Assembly: GCA_030849805.1 (NCBI GenBank)
Contig: JASANZ010002257.1
Coordinates: forward strand, 1 to 64,000
Direction: 5' to 3'
DNA length: 64,000 nucleotides
Source of the DNA: Sergeia podlipaevii
Taxonomy: Eukaryota; Euglenozoa; Kinetoplastea; Trypanosomatida; Trypanosomatidae
Shown: in pieces, positions 20,701-29,207 of the stretch
Layout of the letters: each line of letters begins with the position of its first letter
How positions within the stretch are numbered: position 1 is the stretch's first letter
Notes under the pieces: model-generated
The model's database searches: none
Told to the model about the DNA's origin: nothing
Seen by the model: the letters and a program-made list of their open reading frames with translations, nothing else
Made by a program: the position numbers and the translations under genes

Positions 20701-22754
20701 TTCTTGCCTGTGGCAAGTTTGAGCAGGCGCAGCGCCACTCAGAGTGTTTTGACCGCATGCGCATTCGTGCCGTTGCTTACAAGTACGCACAATTCATGGA
20801 GAGTTTGCAAAACATGGATGCGGCTGTTATGTGGTACTACAACGCTCACTGTGCTGTCGGTGATGTCCCACGGATATACTACCAGACAAACCGCCTTGCG
20901 GAGCTGCGTGACCTTGTGATGCCACCGAACTCCTCGTCGAACGCGAATAGTGCAACGCCAGGATCCAAGGGTGCCGGTGCTTCTACTAACGGCCGTAGCA
21001 CTGATGACGCAGCGGCGCGTAGCACCACGTCTGATGACCCTCGCTCGACCTTCTCGACGCTGTTTGCGAACAACAAGGAGTTGCTGCTGTGGTGGGCTCA
21101 ACATAGCGAGCGGCGCCACAACATCCAAGAGGCGCTTCGCTTCTACCACGCCGGCAACGATGTGTACAACGTAGTGCGTCTGCTATGTTCCTTGAAGCCC
21201 CCTAAGATTGAGAACGCAGTGGAGATTGTGAACGCCGAGGTCGCAAAGGCGAAGGCGAAATTTGACCAACAGCAGTCCATGGCAGCAGCACCAGAGGAGG
21301 TGAGTAGCTCCGTCGCTGAGCCCGCGCGCGTTGGTGCTGCTTTCTTTGTAGGGCAGCATTTTGAGAAGGCCGGCGACGCTGCGATGGGACTGAAGTACTA
21401 CAAATATGCCGGTGCGTATCGAAGCGGAGTTCGGGTTGCCCGTAAGTCTGGCTCTGACGCTGATGTTCTTAGCCTTTCTCTTGCCAGCACAGATCCAAGG
21501 CTGATGTTGGAGAATGCACTATACTTCAGCCGTCGTGGCGCGTATGAAAAGTCCGTGGAGCTGTACCGCAAGGTTGGCGCCACCCAGCTGGCTCTTGACG
21601 ATTGCATCAAAGGAGGACTCTATGACACCCTGCACGACATTAGCACCACTCTCGCAAACTCCTCAACAGACCCAGCAGTGTTCTTAAGCATGGCGATGCA
21701 CTTTCAGTCTTGTAACCAACATCAGAAGGCGGTGGAGATGCTTGTGTTTGCAAAGCACTACAACGAGGCGCTCCAGATGTGCCAAGAACATAACGTCATT
21801 CTTACGGAGGAGATGGCAGAGGCGATGACGGGCGAAAAGAGCGAGTTGCCGCAAGAAGAAAAGACGACACTGCTGAAGCGTGTGGCTCAGATTGCCAAGG
21901 ACCAAGGTAGCTGGAGTTTGGCATGTAAGAAGTACACGCAGGCTGGCGACCGCCTCAAGGCCCTCAAGATGCTCATGCGCGGGGGTGAGACGGAGAAGGT
22001 CATCTTCTTTGCCAATCACTCGCGGAACGTAGAGATCTACACTCTCGCAGCAAACTTTCTGCAGTCACAGAGCTGGAGCACCGACGCAAACGTGTACAAG
22101 CACATTGTTCTCTTCTACACCAAGGCAAAGGTGTTTGATAGTCTCATCTCTTTTGGTGACTCGTGTGCCCAGATGCGCATTGATGAGCACCGCGACTACC
22201 CGGCTGCGCTGAAGGCTGTGGAGGAGTGCATCCGAATTGTGGAGAAGGCGACTGCAGGCAAGGGAGGCGTGAATGAGGGCAAGTTTACTCAGTTCAAGGA
22301 ACGTGCCGACATTCTGCGTGGCTTTGTGAAGGCACAGCAGCTTGTCGATTCACTGAACATCAGTACAAAGGATCTGCCAGAGCAAAGGAAGAAGGCGGAT
22401 GAGGTGATTGCGATCTGCTCTGACTACGTGAAGCGCAGTCGACCCACCAGCCCAGATCACGCTTTGATCGAAGAGGCGATTCGCATCGGTGACGTCTTTG
22501 CGTTGCTTGTCAAATATTATTTTGACAAGCTAGGCGATTCAAAGAATGCACTGAAAGTGTTGGAGAGCATGCCCAGACATGGCGCAGAGGCACAATTGTA
22601 TCTAGAGATGGACTACATTGAGAAGGTCTGCAAGGCTAACGGAAAGCAACTTGCGGACGTTGTGGTGATCAATGCTGGGGGCGATACAGTTATGGTTCAA
22701 GACCGCCGCCGCGGGAGCAACGCTCCCATTGAGGAGGAAATGAGGATTCACTAG
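17706..22754 (+). CDS. IFT140: Intraflagellar transport protein IFT140
   Basis: IFT140 is a core subunit of IFT complex A, which drives retrograde transport in the flagellum and import of membrane proteins. The 1682-residue protein starts MALFFVN and has WD40 propellers over about 1-650 (for example TSLTWHPTEKLLLIGW and VVTEWTTNGQYLLSAS). A TPR-like solenoid spans about 840-1640. Solenoid segments match vertebrate IFT140 closely: GNMDEAYRCIKTIKN, ARMCVTNGRLDVAAVCL, SITEEMAE-type sequence as LTEEMAEAMTG, SLACKKYTQAGDRLKAL, and the end RRGSNAPIEEEM. It is longer than the human protein (about 1460). The excess includes two low-complexity insertions: a Gln-run and polar stretch (about 742-810) and a Ser/Asn/Gly stretch (about 1078-1115). 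They sit between the WD40 and TPR parts and within the TPR part. Assignment is very secure. Confidence 0.96.
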   Translation: MALFFVNKPPHEGTLKENLIVTHKTHPLIATAWEGPTSVLITDNEGEVLTVVQEPATGAAATNKSLTCTSLTWHPTEKLLLIGWSSGKLTLWSMPVTSSLGISDDQGASSAGYANSTLQALAAKAALVSDVEGAVREHSAGAVVVTEWTTNGQYLLSASSQKAVVVWVLERTVTDRETSGVAHTLKPLWAVDSEASIVQAIHVPDTSSAVGVNKSTVSQGEEVSKRDADEQAGTPGDEVAFLLTDGSNRIYYLNDEQKIGTCVAQDDRIIAMLYDSRLRLMVTLNATYFIDVSRLADDFVIQESFRRKLSTPSPSATGEKFTLSMVWASSGVVAFGCGDDRVRIFDLSSESMYMVPFPVSSAHISYVATEASRGMLAVGTAEGTLAIFQSSHAAAATANGTKQRGSTDATSRLAVVARAATPGSAGGDLSSNWEPVSTHELGEHVDRIVFTPLGDMAVCIGGGKLQVLHETVRKRAWDGVAAATQISADMVVIESVTGCQCLLKSKSKVRGLSVFFPTIALWSGSQIDIYTINETTSTYTLVNFVPTTSPAFAVHHEGLFYVKDGRIVFATLQLQHIAQLAFTEAEGVPVLIDVMNDFLVAVSSKNVLRLAKISTRDLHPLGPSRPIQLVPDADTNTTQRAGKGPITIAAARVNAQGRCVALMTKVGTVGEPDTRIWVYNADTDKISSFDFAPRNELPEAVYWNTPEPNANSFGELEFLLLACETRQLKSGLPTGTSAVLAQQQQQQQTNREGSGANASTTEAKKPPTSRRASHPHHEDLPEAMPDMENFADKEKQPDNTSRRGSLGATNFIADRAHNIVTLFATRSSLVVHNSVSLKRYQICLVGLTIPDFLLASVKINGNPSNAEDYVIEQKRLRDFDGLKSDKDVVVREALMKFSYYSTIGNMDEAYRCIKTIKNPAAWQGLARMCVTNGRLDVAAVCLATMQDGVAARALREAREEYPNDKNLQLATLACSLNMMGDCEALLNRSQRYDIITDVFLACGKFEQAQRHSECFDRMRIRAVAYKYAQFMESLQNMDAAVMWYYNAHCAVGDVPRIYYQTNRLAELRDLVMPPNSSSNANSATPGSKGAGASTNGRSTDDAAARSTTSDDPRSTFSTLFANNKELLLWWAQHSERRHNIQEALRFYHAGNDVYNVVRLLCSLKPPKIENAVEIVNAEVAKAKAKFDQQQSMAAAPEEVSSSVAEPARVGAAFFVGQHFEKAGDAAMGLKYYKYAGAYRSGVRVARKSGSDADVLSLSLASTDPRLMLENALYFSRRGAYEKSVELYRKVGATQLALDDCIKGGLYDTLHDISTTLANSSTDPAVFLSMAMHFQSCNQHQKAVEMLVFAKHYNEALQMCQEHNVILTEEMAEAMTGEKSELPQEEKTTLLKRVAQIAKDQGSWSLACKKYTQAGDRLKALKMLMRGGETEKVIFFANHSRNVEIYTLAANFLQSQSWSTDANVYKHIVLFYTKAKVFDSLISFGDSCAQMRIDEHRDYPAALKAVEECIRIVEKATAGKGGVNEGKFTQFKERADILRGFVKAQQLVDSLNISTKDLPEQRKKADEVIAICSDYVKRSRPTSPDHALIEEAIRIGDVFALLVKYYFDKLGDSKNALKVLESMPRHGAEAQLYLEMDYIEKVCKANGKQLADVVVINAGGDTVMVQDRRRGSNAPIEEEMRIH

Positions 22755-23119
22755 GAGTTGAAGAGAAATAGAGTGGCGGTGCGAGCAGCAGAGGAGAGAG
22801 AGAGGGAGATAAAAAGGGGAGACCGATAAAGCGTGACATGTGGAGTGACCACAGCCGTGCCAGAAGCAGTGTATGACCTTAGCGTTTTTCTTGCTGTCGT
22901 TGGCGATCCGCTATTTTTTGGTTGTTTCTGCCTTCCCCCCTTTTTTAGTTTGCATCCGAAGAGCAACCTACTTCATGTTTGTTTACTATTATATTATTGT
23001 TGATGTTGTCTATGTTTGAGATTTTATCCATTTTTTTTTTCTCTTTTTGATGCATGCATAGATGTATATGTCGTGTTGACGACTCTTTTTATTATTATTT
23101 TACATATAAGACGCTGATC

Positions 23120-23144
23120 AGTCGTTTGAGCTTGTCAAACGACT
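23120..23144 (+). repeat. Perfect 10-bp inverted repeat (hairpin)
   Basis: AGTCGTTTGA (23120-23129) is followed by a 5-base loop GCTTG and its exact reverse complement (23135-23144). Unlike the surrounding spacer it has mixed base composition. It lies about 365 bases after the IFT140 stop codon, so it may sit in that gene's 3' UTR. Confidence 0.75.
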
Positions 23145-23850
23145 TGGCATGCGGCGTGTTCTCCGTGTGAAGTAAGCCCCACATTGCAAGTGTAACATAT
23201 GAAGAAGGAGTGGAGAGCTGTTAAAGAATGTACGTTACGGAAGGTCACCATGAAAATATTCACCCCACACGCGCATATCTACTATGTGAATGAAACGAAT
23301 GATCGTGAATGGTGTATATGTCATGTGTACATCAGGAAGCATATCTGTCGCTAAAGAAACACAAACAAACAATATTTATATCGTTCTACTATTTTTGGTG
23401 CTTTCACGTATTTCTTTTCCTTCTTCTTACTGATGTTTACTGTCTTCTTTGCTTTTCTGGCGTTCTCACCACGTACAGTTCTACAGGGCAACAGCAAATT
23501 TTCTTTTTTTTGATATTATGGGGCCTTGAGTAAGGATAAGAAAGTTTGTCTTCAGCCACATTAATATAAAATGGTGTCATACCCCATTTTGCAATTTTGC
23601 GCTATTAGAATGCCTTTTGACGCGCCTAGCTGTGTGAATACTCTTATTTCTTTACTTTTCTTTTGCCCTCCTCCTTCTTTTTTTTTAAAAAAAAAATGCA
23701 TACCCGGCCGAATTTTCAGAACACTAGAGGTGATTTTTTTTTTTTGGCACATAGGAGCATTTTGGTACTATTTCTATTCCCGCCTCTATTTCACTCAGGG
23801 CACGCAAACATCGACATAGGCATACACATACACACATACCCACAAGTACA

Positions 23851-23865
23851 TATTTTTCTTTTCAG
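23851..23865 (+). promoter_or_regulatory. Predicted spliced-leader acceptor for the XRRA1-like gene
   Basis: A short, almost pure pyrimidine tract ends in TTCAG (AG 23864-23865), giving a leader of about 62 nt. A second candidate AG (23923-23924) would leave only 3 nt before the ATG at 23928 and would favour the ATG at 23946. Confidence 0.6.
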
Positions 23866-23927
23866 AGCGATCGCTGTACAATCTCTAGACTGCGTTCTTC
23901 GCGCTTTTTTTCTTTTCTACATAGTGA

Positions 23928-26900
23928 ATGCTGACAGGCGGCAATATGAGAGCTGGCACGCCTGTCTATCGCGAGGATAGCAGTAGCAGCTACCACCACA
24001 ATATCACTCATGTAGAAACCTTTACTCCAGATTATAGCACCAACACCGCACCTGCGGAGAGTAGGAGCCGCTGTACACACAGTGCAAACAGTGTAGAGGA
24101 GCGTGTGCCTCCCTCTCGTGACATTGTACCGATACGCTATTCACAAAGGACATCGGTGAATACGTCGCCAATGGTTCGTCAGCACGCTGGCGGTGCGGTA
24201 ATGCGGCACAGTAGCCGCAGCTCAGCGTCACTGTCTTCTATTGCTCCAGCCACTATCACGACCTCAGCACCAGAGGTAAGGAAGAGCCCTTACTTCAGTG
24301 AAATTGCGTCTACTCCAAACTCCCACACGCTGCGCCACACCCCTCTCCTTTCTTCTATGCCCATTGCAACAAGTAGCGTGGTGCCACTACCGCGACCGCA
24401 ACTACCACCGCACCACACCGCTGGCGGTAGTATGCAGCCCGCAGTGTCGGGCTCACTGGTGCAGCGCCGGGTGATACACCCACAGGGATTTCGCATTCTG
24501 AACGATGGCAGCATAGTGGAGCGGTCCTTGCGTGGGTACTTCCGTCTTCCCCCGGTCCCCAATCGTCACCTCAGAGAGGAAAGAGAGGGCCTTCTTTGCG
24601 CCTTGACTTGCATTGAACGAGATGAACGGCGGGAGGAGCAGCGGCTGGCTGGCGGTAGGCATGACGTACTGCTTGATGGTTTTTTGCTTCTTAGTGCCGG
24701 CGCCGTCGAGAACCCGGAGGACGTGGAGGCGGTGACGCTGCAATCATCGCACCTAGCAGGCTCGGTATTAGAGGACCTTGAGTACTTTCAAAATCTTTAC
24801 TTTCTTGACGTCAGCGAGAACTCCCTTCGGCTGGAGGATGTGCTGCCGCTCTCTGGGCTTGAGACACTTCATCTTGCGTATAACCACATCCATTCTTTGA
24901 TGGGCCTTGAACGTGCAGTGTCGCAACAACAGCAGCAACTGCGGGGGGAGGAGCAACAGCCGGAAGGTGCGGGCAGTGCTATCATAACTGGCAGCCCCGG
25001 CGGCCTAGGAGAGAGTGGCCCCCAGTACATTCCCGGCAGCACTCTCAATGATCTCGCAGCCACCACCAAGAGCTCTGTAATGCACGATGTGCTGCTGCCG
25101 AACTTACTAGCCCTCAATTTGTCTTACAATCACGTACCTGCCCGTGAGCTGGCTCTGTTGTCTTACTTTCCGTGCCTCGAGAAACTGGATCTGAGCGGTA
25201 ACTACCTTCGCTATCTACCCTCCGATCTTTCATGCTTGGCTAGTGTGACACACTTGGCCTTGGAGAACAACTGCTTCACCTCAGGCTCGATAAAGGCGAA
25301 GGGACAACACACAGATGTATTTCTCGCACTCTCAACGATGCCTTCGTTGGTAGAGGTAAACCTCAACCACAATAAGCTGAGCCACGTGCCGCCCATGTCA
25401 GTGGAGGATGGCCACGGACTGTGCTTCCCTTCCATCGTTATTATTGGTCTCAGTGGGAACAAGTTCAAGACTTCTGAGAGCGTTCTTCCACTTGCGCATC
25501 TTCACCGCACACTGCGAAGGGTGGTGCTGTCAGACAACCCAATCTGCAGCGTTCCACGTCAAGTGACCCGCGTGCGGGTGCTCTTCCCCCAGATTGTCGT
25601 GGATGCTTACTATGAGCGCACCACACGTGACACGATACAGCGCACGGTGGGAAGCACGAGCCGTCGGAGTAGTCTTCTTGGCGCCGGCGCCGGCGGTGCA
25701 AACGGAGCTGGTGAGGGCGGTGAAAATGGCGGAGGCCACATGAGAGATGGTGACGACAGCTTATGGCAACAGGACAGCTGGGCACGACTTATTCCTCAGG
25801 ATGACGTCGCAATGAGCTCTAACTACGCAAAGCCGCTGAATGTGTCAGTGGCCGCTGCCGCTGCGGCCGCCGCTGCCGCTGCTGCTGCCGCCGCCGCCGC
25901 AGCTGCTCACGACGATGATGACCATAGCAGGGAGGAAGAGGAGGAAAGCAGGCAAGAGGACAGCAACAACAGTGGTATTGCCCGTGGCGCACGTGTCGAA
26001 GCGACTGAGGTGGCCGACGACGCTTTCTATCCCCCTGATGAAGAATACGTCCGCTGTGATTCCACTGGTTTCTTTGACGACGACAATGAAGAGGACGACG
26101 ACGACGAGGAAGACGAGGTTGAAGCGCGAGGCATAAACACTTCTTCTGCACAAGAGTCTGGTGTTCACAGCGGTGACTACTTTGAGCACTGTGACCGTCA
26201 CAGCACCGGCGAGGACGCTGCAGATGTCGCGGGAGGTTCTTTCGAGGATGCCGCGTTTCACGAGACGGGCCACACAAGCATCAAGGATTTCTTTGCGACT
26301 GCCGAGGAGTACCTTCACCACCACAACATTGAGCTCGTGTTTACCAACGCACATATGCCAAAGCGCGACCTCAGGTACTTCTATGCTACTGGCACTCGTG
26401 AGGGTGGCCAGAGCACTCTCATCACGATTCCCGAGTACAAGGAGTTTATGGACATCTACCGCATTGCTGGCTTAAGTAAGGCCAAGAGCAAGCAGCGGAC
26501 GCATCAGCGTGGTGTTAAGGGCGAGATGCCCAAACCGCGCAAGGGCCCATTGGTGAAGGTGCGCGTGCCTCCCGAGCCCGAGCCCGAGGAAGACAACGAA
26601 GTGGAGGAGCCTGTGGAGAAGGAGGAGATGACAGCAGAAGTGGCAGCTGCGAAACCAGCAGACACAGATGGCGGCAATTTCTTCCTTACTGAGGTAGACG
26701 ATGAGGGTTTTCACGCACCACGACCTCGCAGCGGAACTACCGCAGCAGCTCCAGAAGCGGAAATGGCGTCACACGCTGGCCCCATCCCAACTGCACCAGC
26801 AAAACATGCTGAAAGTGTGAAGAGAGGTCGCAGGGTAGGTGGCGACAGTTGCTCAAACCGGGCACCGCTTCCTCGCTCAGTAGTGTCTCCTGCGACCACA

Positions 26901-27002
26901 AATGTACACGTTGCGCTTAGCGAGCTCCGTGCGATGCTCCGCCGGCCGCTTCCACCGCTGCCATATAATGACATCGCCGGAAGTAGCGCCAAGCGCAGGT
27001 GA
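23928..27002 (+). CDS. XRRA1-like leucine-rich-repeat protein
   Basis: 1024 residues. The N-terminal 200 are Ser/Thr/Pro-rich. Leucine-rich repeats run from about 260 to 545: LYFLDVSENSLRLEDV, LETLHLAYNHIHSL, LALNLSYNHVPARELALL, LEKLDLSGNYLRYLPSDL, LVEVNLNHNKLSHVPP, and IIGLSGNKF. They end with an LRR cap-like LRRVVLSDNPI. Repeat order and spacing, including two long gaps between repeats and the preceding DGFLLL segment, recall vertebrate XRRA1 (X-ray radiation resistance-associated 1). Later come a run of about 20 alanines (641-660), a strongly acidic stretch (about 710-730) and a compact segment with TIPEYKEFMDIYR (about 825-848). The C-terminus is polar. XRRA1's biochemical role is poorly known. 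LRR proteins of this kind are common in trypanosomatid flagella, so a flagellar role is plausible but unproven. Confidence 0.7.
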   Translation: MLTGGNMRAGTPVYREDSSSSYHHNITHVETFTPDYSTNTAPAESRSRCTHSANSVEERVPPSRDIVPIRYSQRTSVNTSPMVRQHAGGAVMRHSSRSSASLSSIAPATITTSAPEVRKSPYFSEIASTPNSHTLRHTPLLSSMPIATSSVVPLPRPQLPPHHTAGGSMQPAVSGSLVQRRVIHPQGFRILNDGSIVERSLRGYFRLPPVPNRHLREEREGLLCALTCIERDERREEQRLAGGRHDVLLDGFLLLSAGAVENPEDVEAVTLQSSHLAGSVLEDLEYFQNLYFLDVSENSLRLEDVLPLSGLETLHLAYNHIHSLMGLERAVSQQQQQLRGEEQQPEGAGSAIITGSPGGLGESGPQYIPGSTLNDLAATTKSSVMHDVLLPNLLALNLSYNHVPARELALLSYFPCLEKLDLSGNYLRYLPSDLSCLASVTHLALENNCFTSGSIKAKGQHTDVFLALSTMPSLVEVNLNHNKLSHVPPMSVEDGHGLCFPSIVIIGLSGNKFKTSESVLPLAHLHRTLRRVVLSDNPICSVPRQVTRVRVLFPQIVVDAYYERTTRDTIQRTVGSTSRRSSLLGAGAGGANGAGEGGENGGGHMRDGDDSLWQQDSWARLIPQDDVAMSSNYAKPLNVSVAAAAAAAAAAAAAAAAAAAHDDDDHSREEEEESRQEDSNNSGIARGARVEATEVADDAFYPPDEEYVRCDSTGFFDDDNEEDDDDEEDEVEARGINTSSAQESGVHSGDYFEHCDRHSTGEDAADVAGGSFEDAAFHETGHTSIKDFFATAEEYLHHHNIELVFTNAHMPKRDLRYFYATGTREGGQSTLITIPEYKEFMDIYRIAGLSKAKSKQRTHQRGVKGEMPKPRKGPLVKVRVPPEPEPEEDNEVEEPVEKEEMTAEVAAAKPADTDGGNFFLTEVDDEGFHAPRPRSGTTAAAPEAEMASHAGPIPTAPAKHAESVKRGRRVGGDSCSNRAPLPRSVVSPATTNVHVALSELRAMLRRPLPPLPYNDIAGSSAKRR

Positions 27003-27596
27003 TGCACACCCATTATAGGTGGAAAGGTTCCTTTTATTAGTGCGTATATGTGTCTGCGTGGTGGTGGTGGGGAAGGGGAGAGGCCGTCTTACCGACGAAT
27101 TTTTTTTTTGCTGACAAGAATTCTTCCTCGTCCACCACTTTTTGGCACTGTGCATGTGTTTGCAATTGTTTTTTTTTTTCTCCTTCTCTTGTATGGATTT
27201 GGATGTAAACAAACTAAAGGAGCGGTAGCGTGTCGATAGGCTTCGCCTCCTGCTCTGTGCGGGCTTTGTCTATAGCCGCCCGTGTATATTGATCTTTGAC
27301 ATCGACAATGGTTCTCATTTCTTTTGCTTTGGGGAAGGACTGAATATGTCTCAGTAGCTTTACTTTTGTATATATAATCTCCGCGAAACGTGCTCACTGT
27401 TTTTAGTGCTTCAGGTGTTGTTGTTTTCTATCTTTTCAATATGTTTGGCATCTTCTTCACATTTTTTCTCTTTTTTTTTTGCGTGCTATCAGCGTGTATC
27501 ACCTCGGTGATCCTTTATCCCTTTTCCTTATTCTTAGATTTTTTTTAGAAAATAGTTTTTTTTCTCTTTATACTTGAAACTATCAGTACGCTGATC
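27003..27596. other. Intergenic region, T-tracts
   Basis: No gene seen. A G-rich patch lies near 27060-27077. T-tracts recur, and the acceptor for the next gene is probably AG 27585-27586 after the pyrimidine tract at 27556-27569. Confidence 0.6.
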
Positions 27597-28655
27597 ATGA
27601 TTGGGGATGGCGGCAGAATGTTTTTTGAGTCCAGAAGACCCCTTGCCCAACGTAACCCCAACGCTGCTACTACAACATGTGGCACGCCTGCTACTATACA
27701 AAGATCTTGTGGCCCTGCGTGCAGGCCATCGCCAATCCCCACTTCCGGTGAGTCTCCACTTTTATATAGCGATGATGCATGGCCAGTCCTCAGCTATGGT
27801 ACATACAGCGCATCTCGCGCCGCACTCGAGCGGTTTGTGCAGCTTTTTGTTGCTGCCACAATTGAACACCGTTGCGGCAAGATAAATGAGGCGACGTTTG
27901 TTGGTATGCTTCTATCTCGATGGGTTCCCATGGCCACGCATCGTCTCAATCTTACCAGCCGCTTCCTTGAGGAGCATCCAACCATAACAAGCCAGATCAG
28001 CCACGAGCATCAAGAGGACGAGGATGCCCTTCAGCGCACGCTCTTGCTGGGTAGTGTGGAGAAGTTGCGCAGCGCGATGAGGGACGCTGAGAAGGAGCTT
28101 GATGCTCACCAGCGCCGCTGCCGGCAGCACCACAAGACTATTTCGTTTGCGCAGCCGGTCGCGAAGCGCCTTGTTCGTGTTAGTGGGGACCGCTTTTCTC
28201 TTCGTCGCTTCTCAGGCATCGAGGACGCGGAACGCCTGGATGCGACTTGGGAAGGAACAGCCGTGCGACCATCAGGCCGTGTAGTGTTCGATGATGCGGT
28301 GGAAGTAGAGGCAGATGAACATTTCACTGGGCGAGCAAGCGGTGTATATTATGGGGGCATCCTACCCCCTTCCCCTTCTCCCCCGCCTTCCATGCCAGAC
28401 CCTTGCGTCGCTGAGCATGAGGAGACATGGGACATTGAAGGTACGTCATCCTATACGTCTCCACGACTAGCAGAGCCTGTTGCATCATTGCGAAGAGAAA
28501 TGGATGCCGTTGCCCGCTGCCTGCATACTCGGCATTCACGCGTTGCAATTTGGCGTACCTACTGGATCACCATTGCTTACACTGTGCTTGGATTAGCTAC
28601 GCTAGCATGTCTGGCTCGCTATCTACTTCTGCGCTTTTCACACGCGGTAGAGTGA
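27597..28655 (+). CDS. Tail-anchored hypothetical protein; 5' frame uncertain
   Basis: No family recognised. In the frame given, the protein has 352 residues: a soluble part with a charged helix (EKLRSAMRDAEKELDAHQRR, about 161-180), a Pro/Ser-rich linker and a C-terminal membrane segment (about 320-345, WITIAYTVLGLATLACLARY) with four residues after it. This is the layout of a tail-anchored protein such as a SNARE or contact-site protein, but no SNARE heptad is clear. The first 50 or so residues look non-coding in this frame (many AGA, Cys, Pro and Thr). The +1 frame from ATG 27607 gives a better-looking helical sequence (TLLLQHVARLLLYKDLVALR) until about 27750. A one-base error or real shift near 27700-27770 is possible; see findings. 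The start is therefore unsure. Confidence 0.6.
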   Translation: MIGDGGRMFFESRRPLAQRNPNAATTTCGTPATIQRSCGPACRPSPIPTSGESPLLYSDDAWPVLSYGTYSASRAALERFVQLFVAATIEHRCGKINEATFVGMLLSRWVPMATHRLNLTSRFLEEHPTITSQISHEHQEDEDALQRTLLLGSVEKLRSAMRDAEKELDAHQRRCRQHHKTISFAQPVAKRLVRVSGDRFSLRRFSGIEDAERLDATWEGTAVRPSGRVVFDDAVEVEADEHFTGRASGVYYGGILPPSPSPPPSMPDPCVAEHEETWDIEGTSSYTSPRLAEPVASLRREMDAVARCLHTRHSRVAIWRTYWITIAYTVLGLATLACLARYLLLRFSHAVE

Positions 28656-29207
28656 GGGGGAGATGTTGCCTGTCTGTCTGGCACAAATGGTATCGCGTAG
28701 TGGGCTGCATGTATCAGGGGTTGGGGGGGGGGGGAGGAGGGGAGTTAAGTGTGGGAATATGGTCAGGTACATATCCCTCTTTATCTCTCTCTCTCTTTCT
28801 TTCTTTCAATTTTTGGAGGGACGAGCGTAATCTTCAAGAGAGATTTCAGCTTGTTTGTAGTTGCGGCTCAGCAAACATATTTTTGACTTGATGCTATTGC
28901 TGAACCACTTTTCTAAAGAGAATAACATAAAATGTCAGGAACGGAAGCCGTAATGATTCTTTCAATGCTTGCTTGGTGCGTTTTCTTTTACTTTTTCTTC
29001 CTCTCCCTTGCCTACAATATATCATTTTTTTATTATATATTTTACTTTTGTACTCTTGTATGTTATAGGTGCTGTTATTTATTTATTTGTTGGTGTATAC
29101 ATATATATTTGCTTGGCAAAGTAGCTGCTTGTTGAGCGGTTTTCCTTCTTTTTGTTGCTGATATTGAAATAGGGGACCCTCTTTTGGCAAGCTCAAAGTT
29201 TTTTTTT
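28656..29207. other. Intergenic region with G-run
   Basis: No gene seen. A long G-run lies at 28717-28742. A pyrimidine tract at about 29137-29158 precedes an AG at 29171-29172, the probable splice acceptor (leader about 36 nt). Confidence 0.65.
28717..28742 (+). repeat. G-run, strong G-quadruplex candidate
   Basis: GGGG, two T, then a run of 12 G, then A-separated G pairs and a final GGGG, on the transcribed strand about 62 bases after the stop codon at 28655. Long homopolymeric G is rare in this AT-rich spacer. Confidence 0.65.

Larger units (their letters stand above)
22755..23927. other. Long intergenic region with hairpin and T9A10 tract
   Basis: No gene supported over 1.17 kb. Features are an AG-rich stretch just after the stop codon, a perfect 10-bp hairpin (23120-23144), a T9A10 tract (23678-23696) and the acceptor for the next gene near 23865. 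Confidence 0.65.

Noticed and set aside
27748..27769. Possible mini-intron (GTGAGT ... TATAG) in the tail-anchored gene
   Set aside because: It would be 22 nt, too short for any known cis-spliced trypanosomatid intron, and removing it from the +1 frame does not lead into the downstream coding frame.
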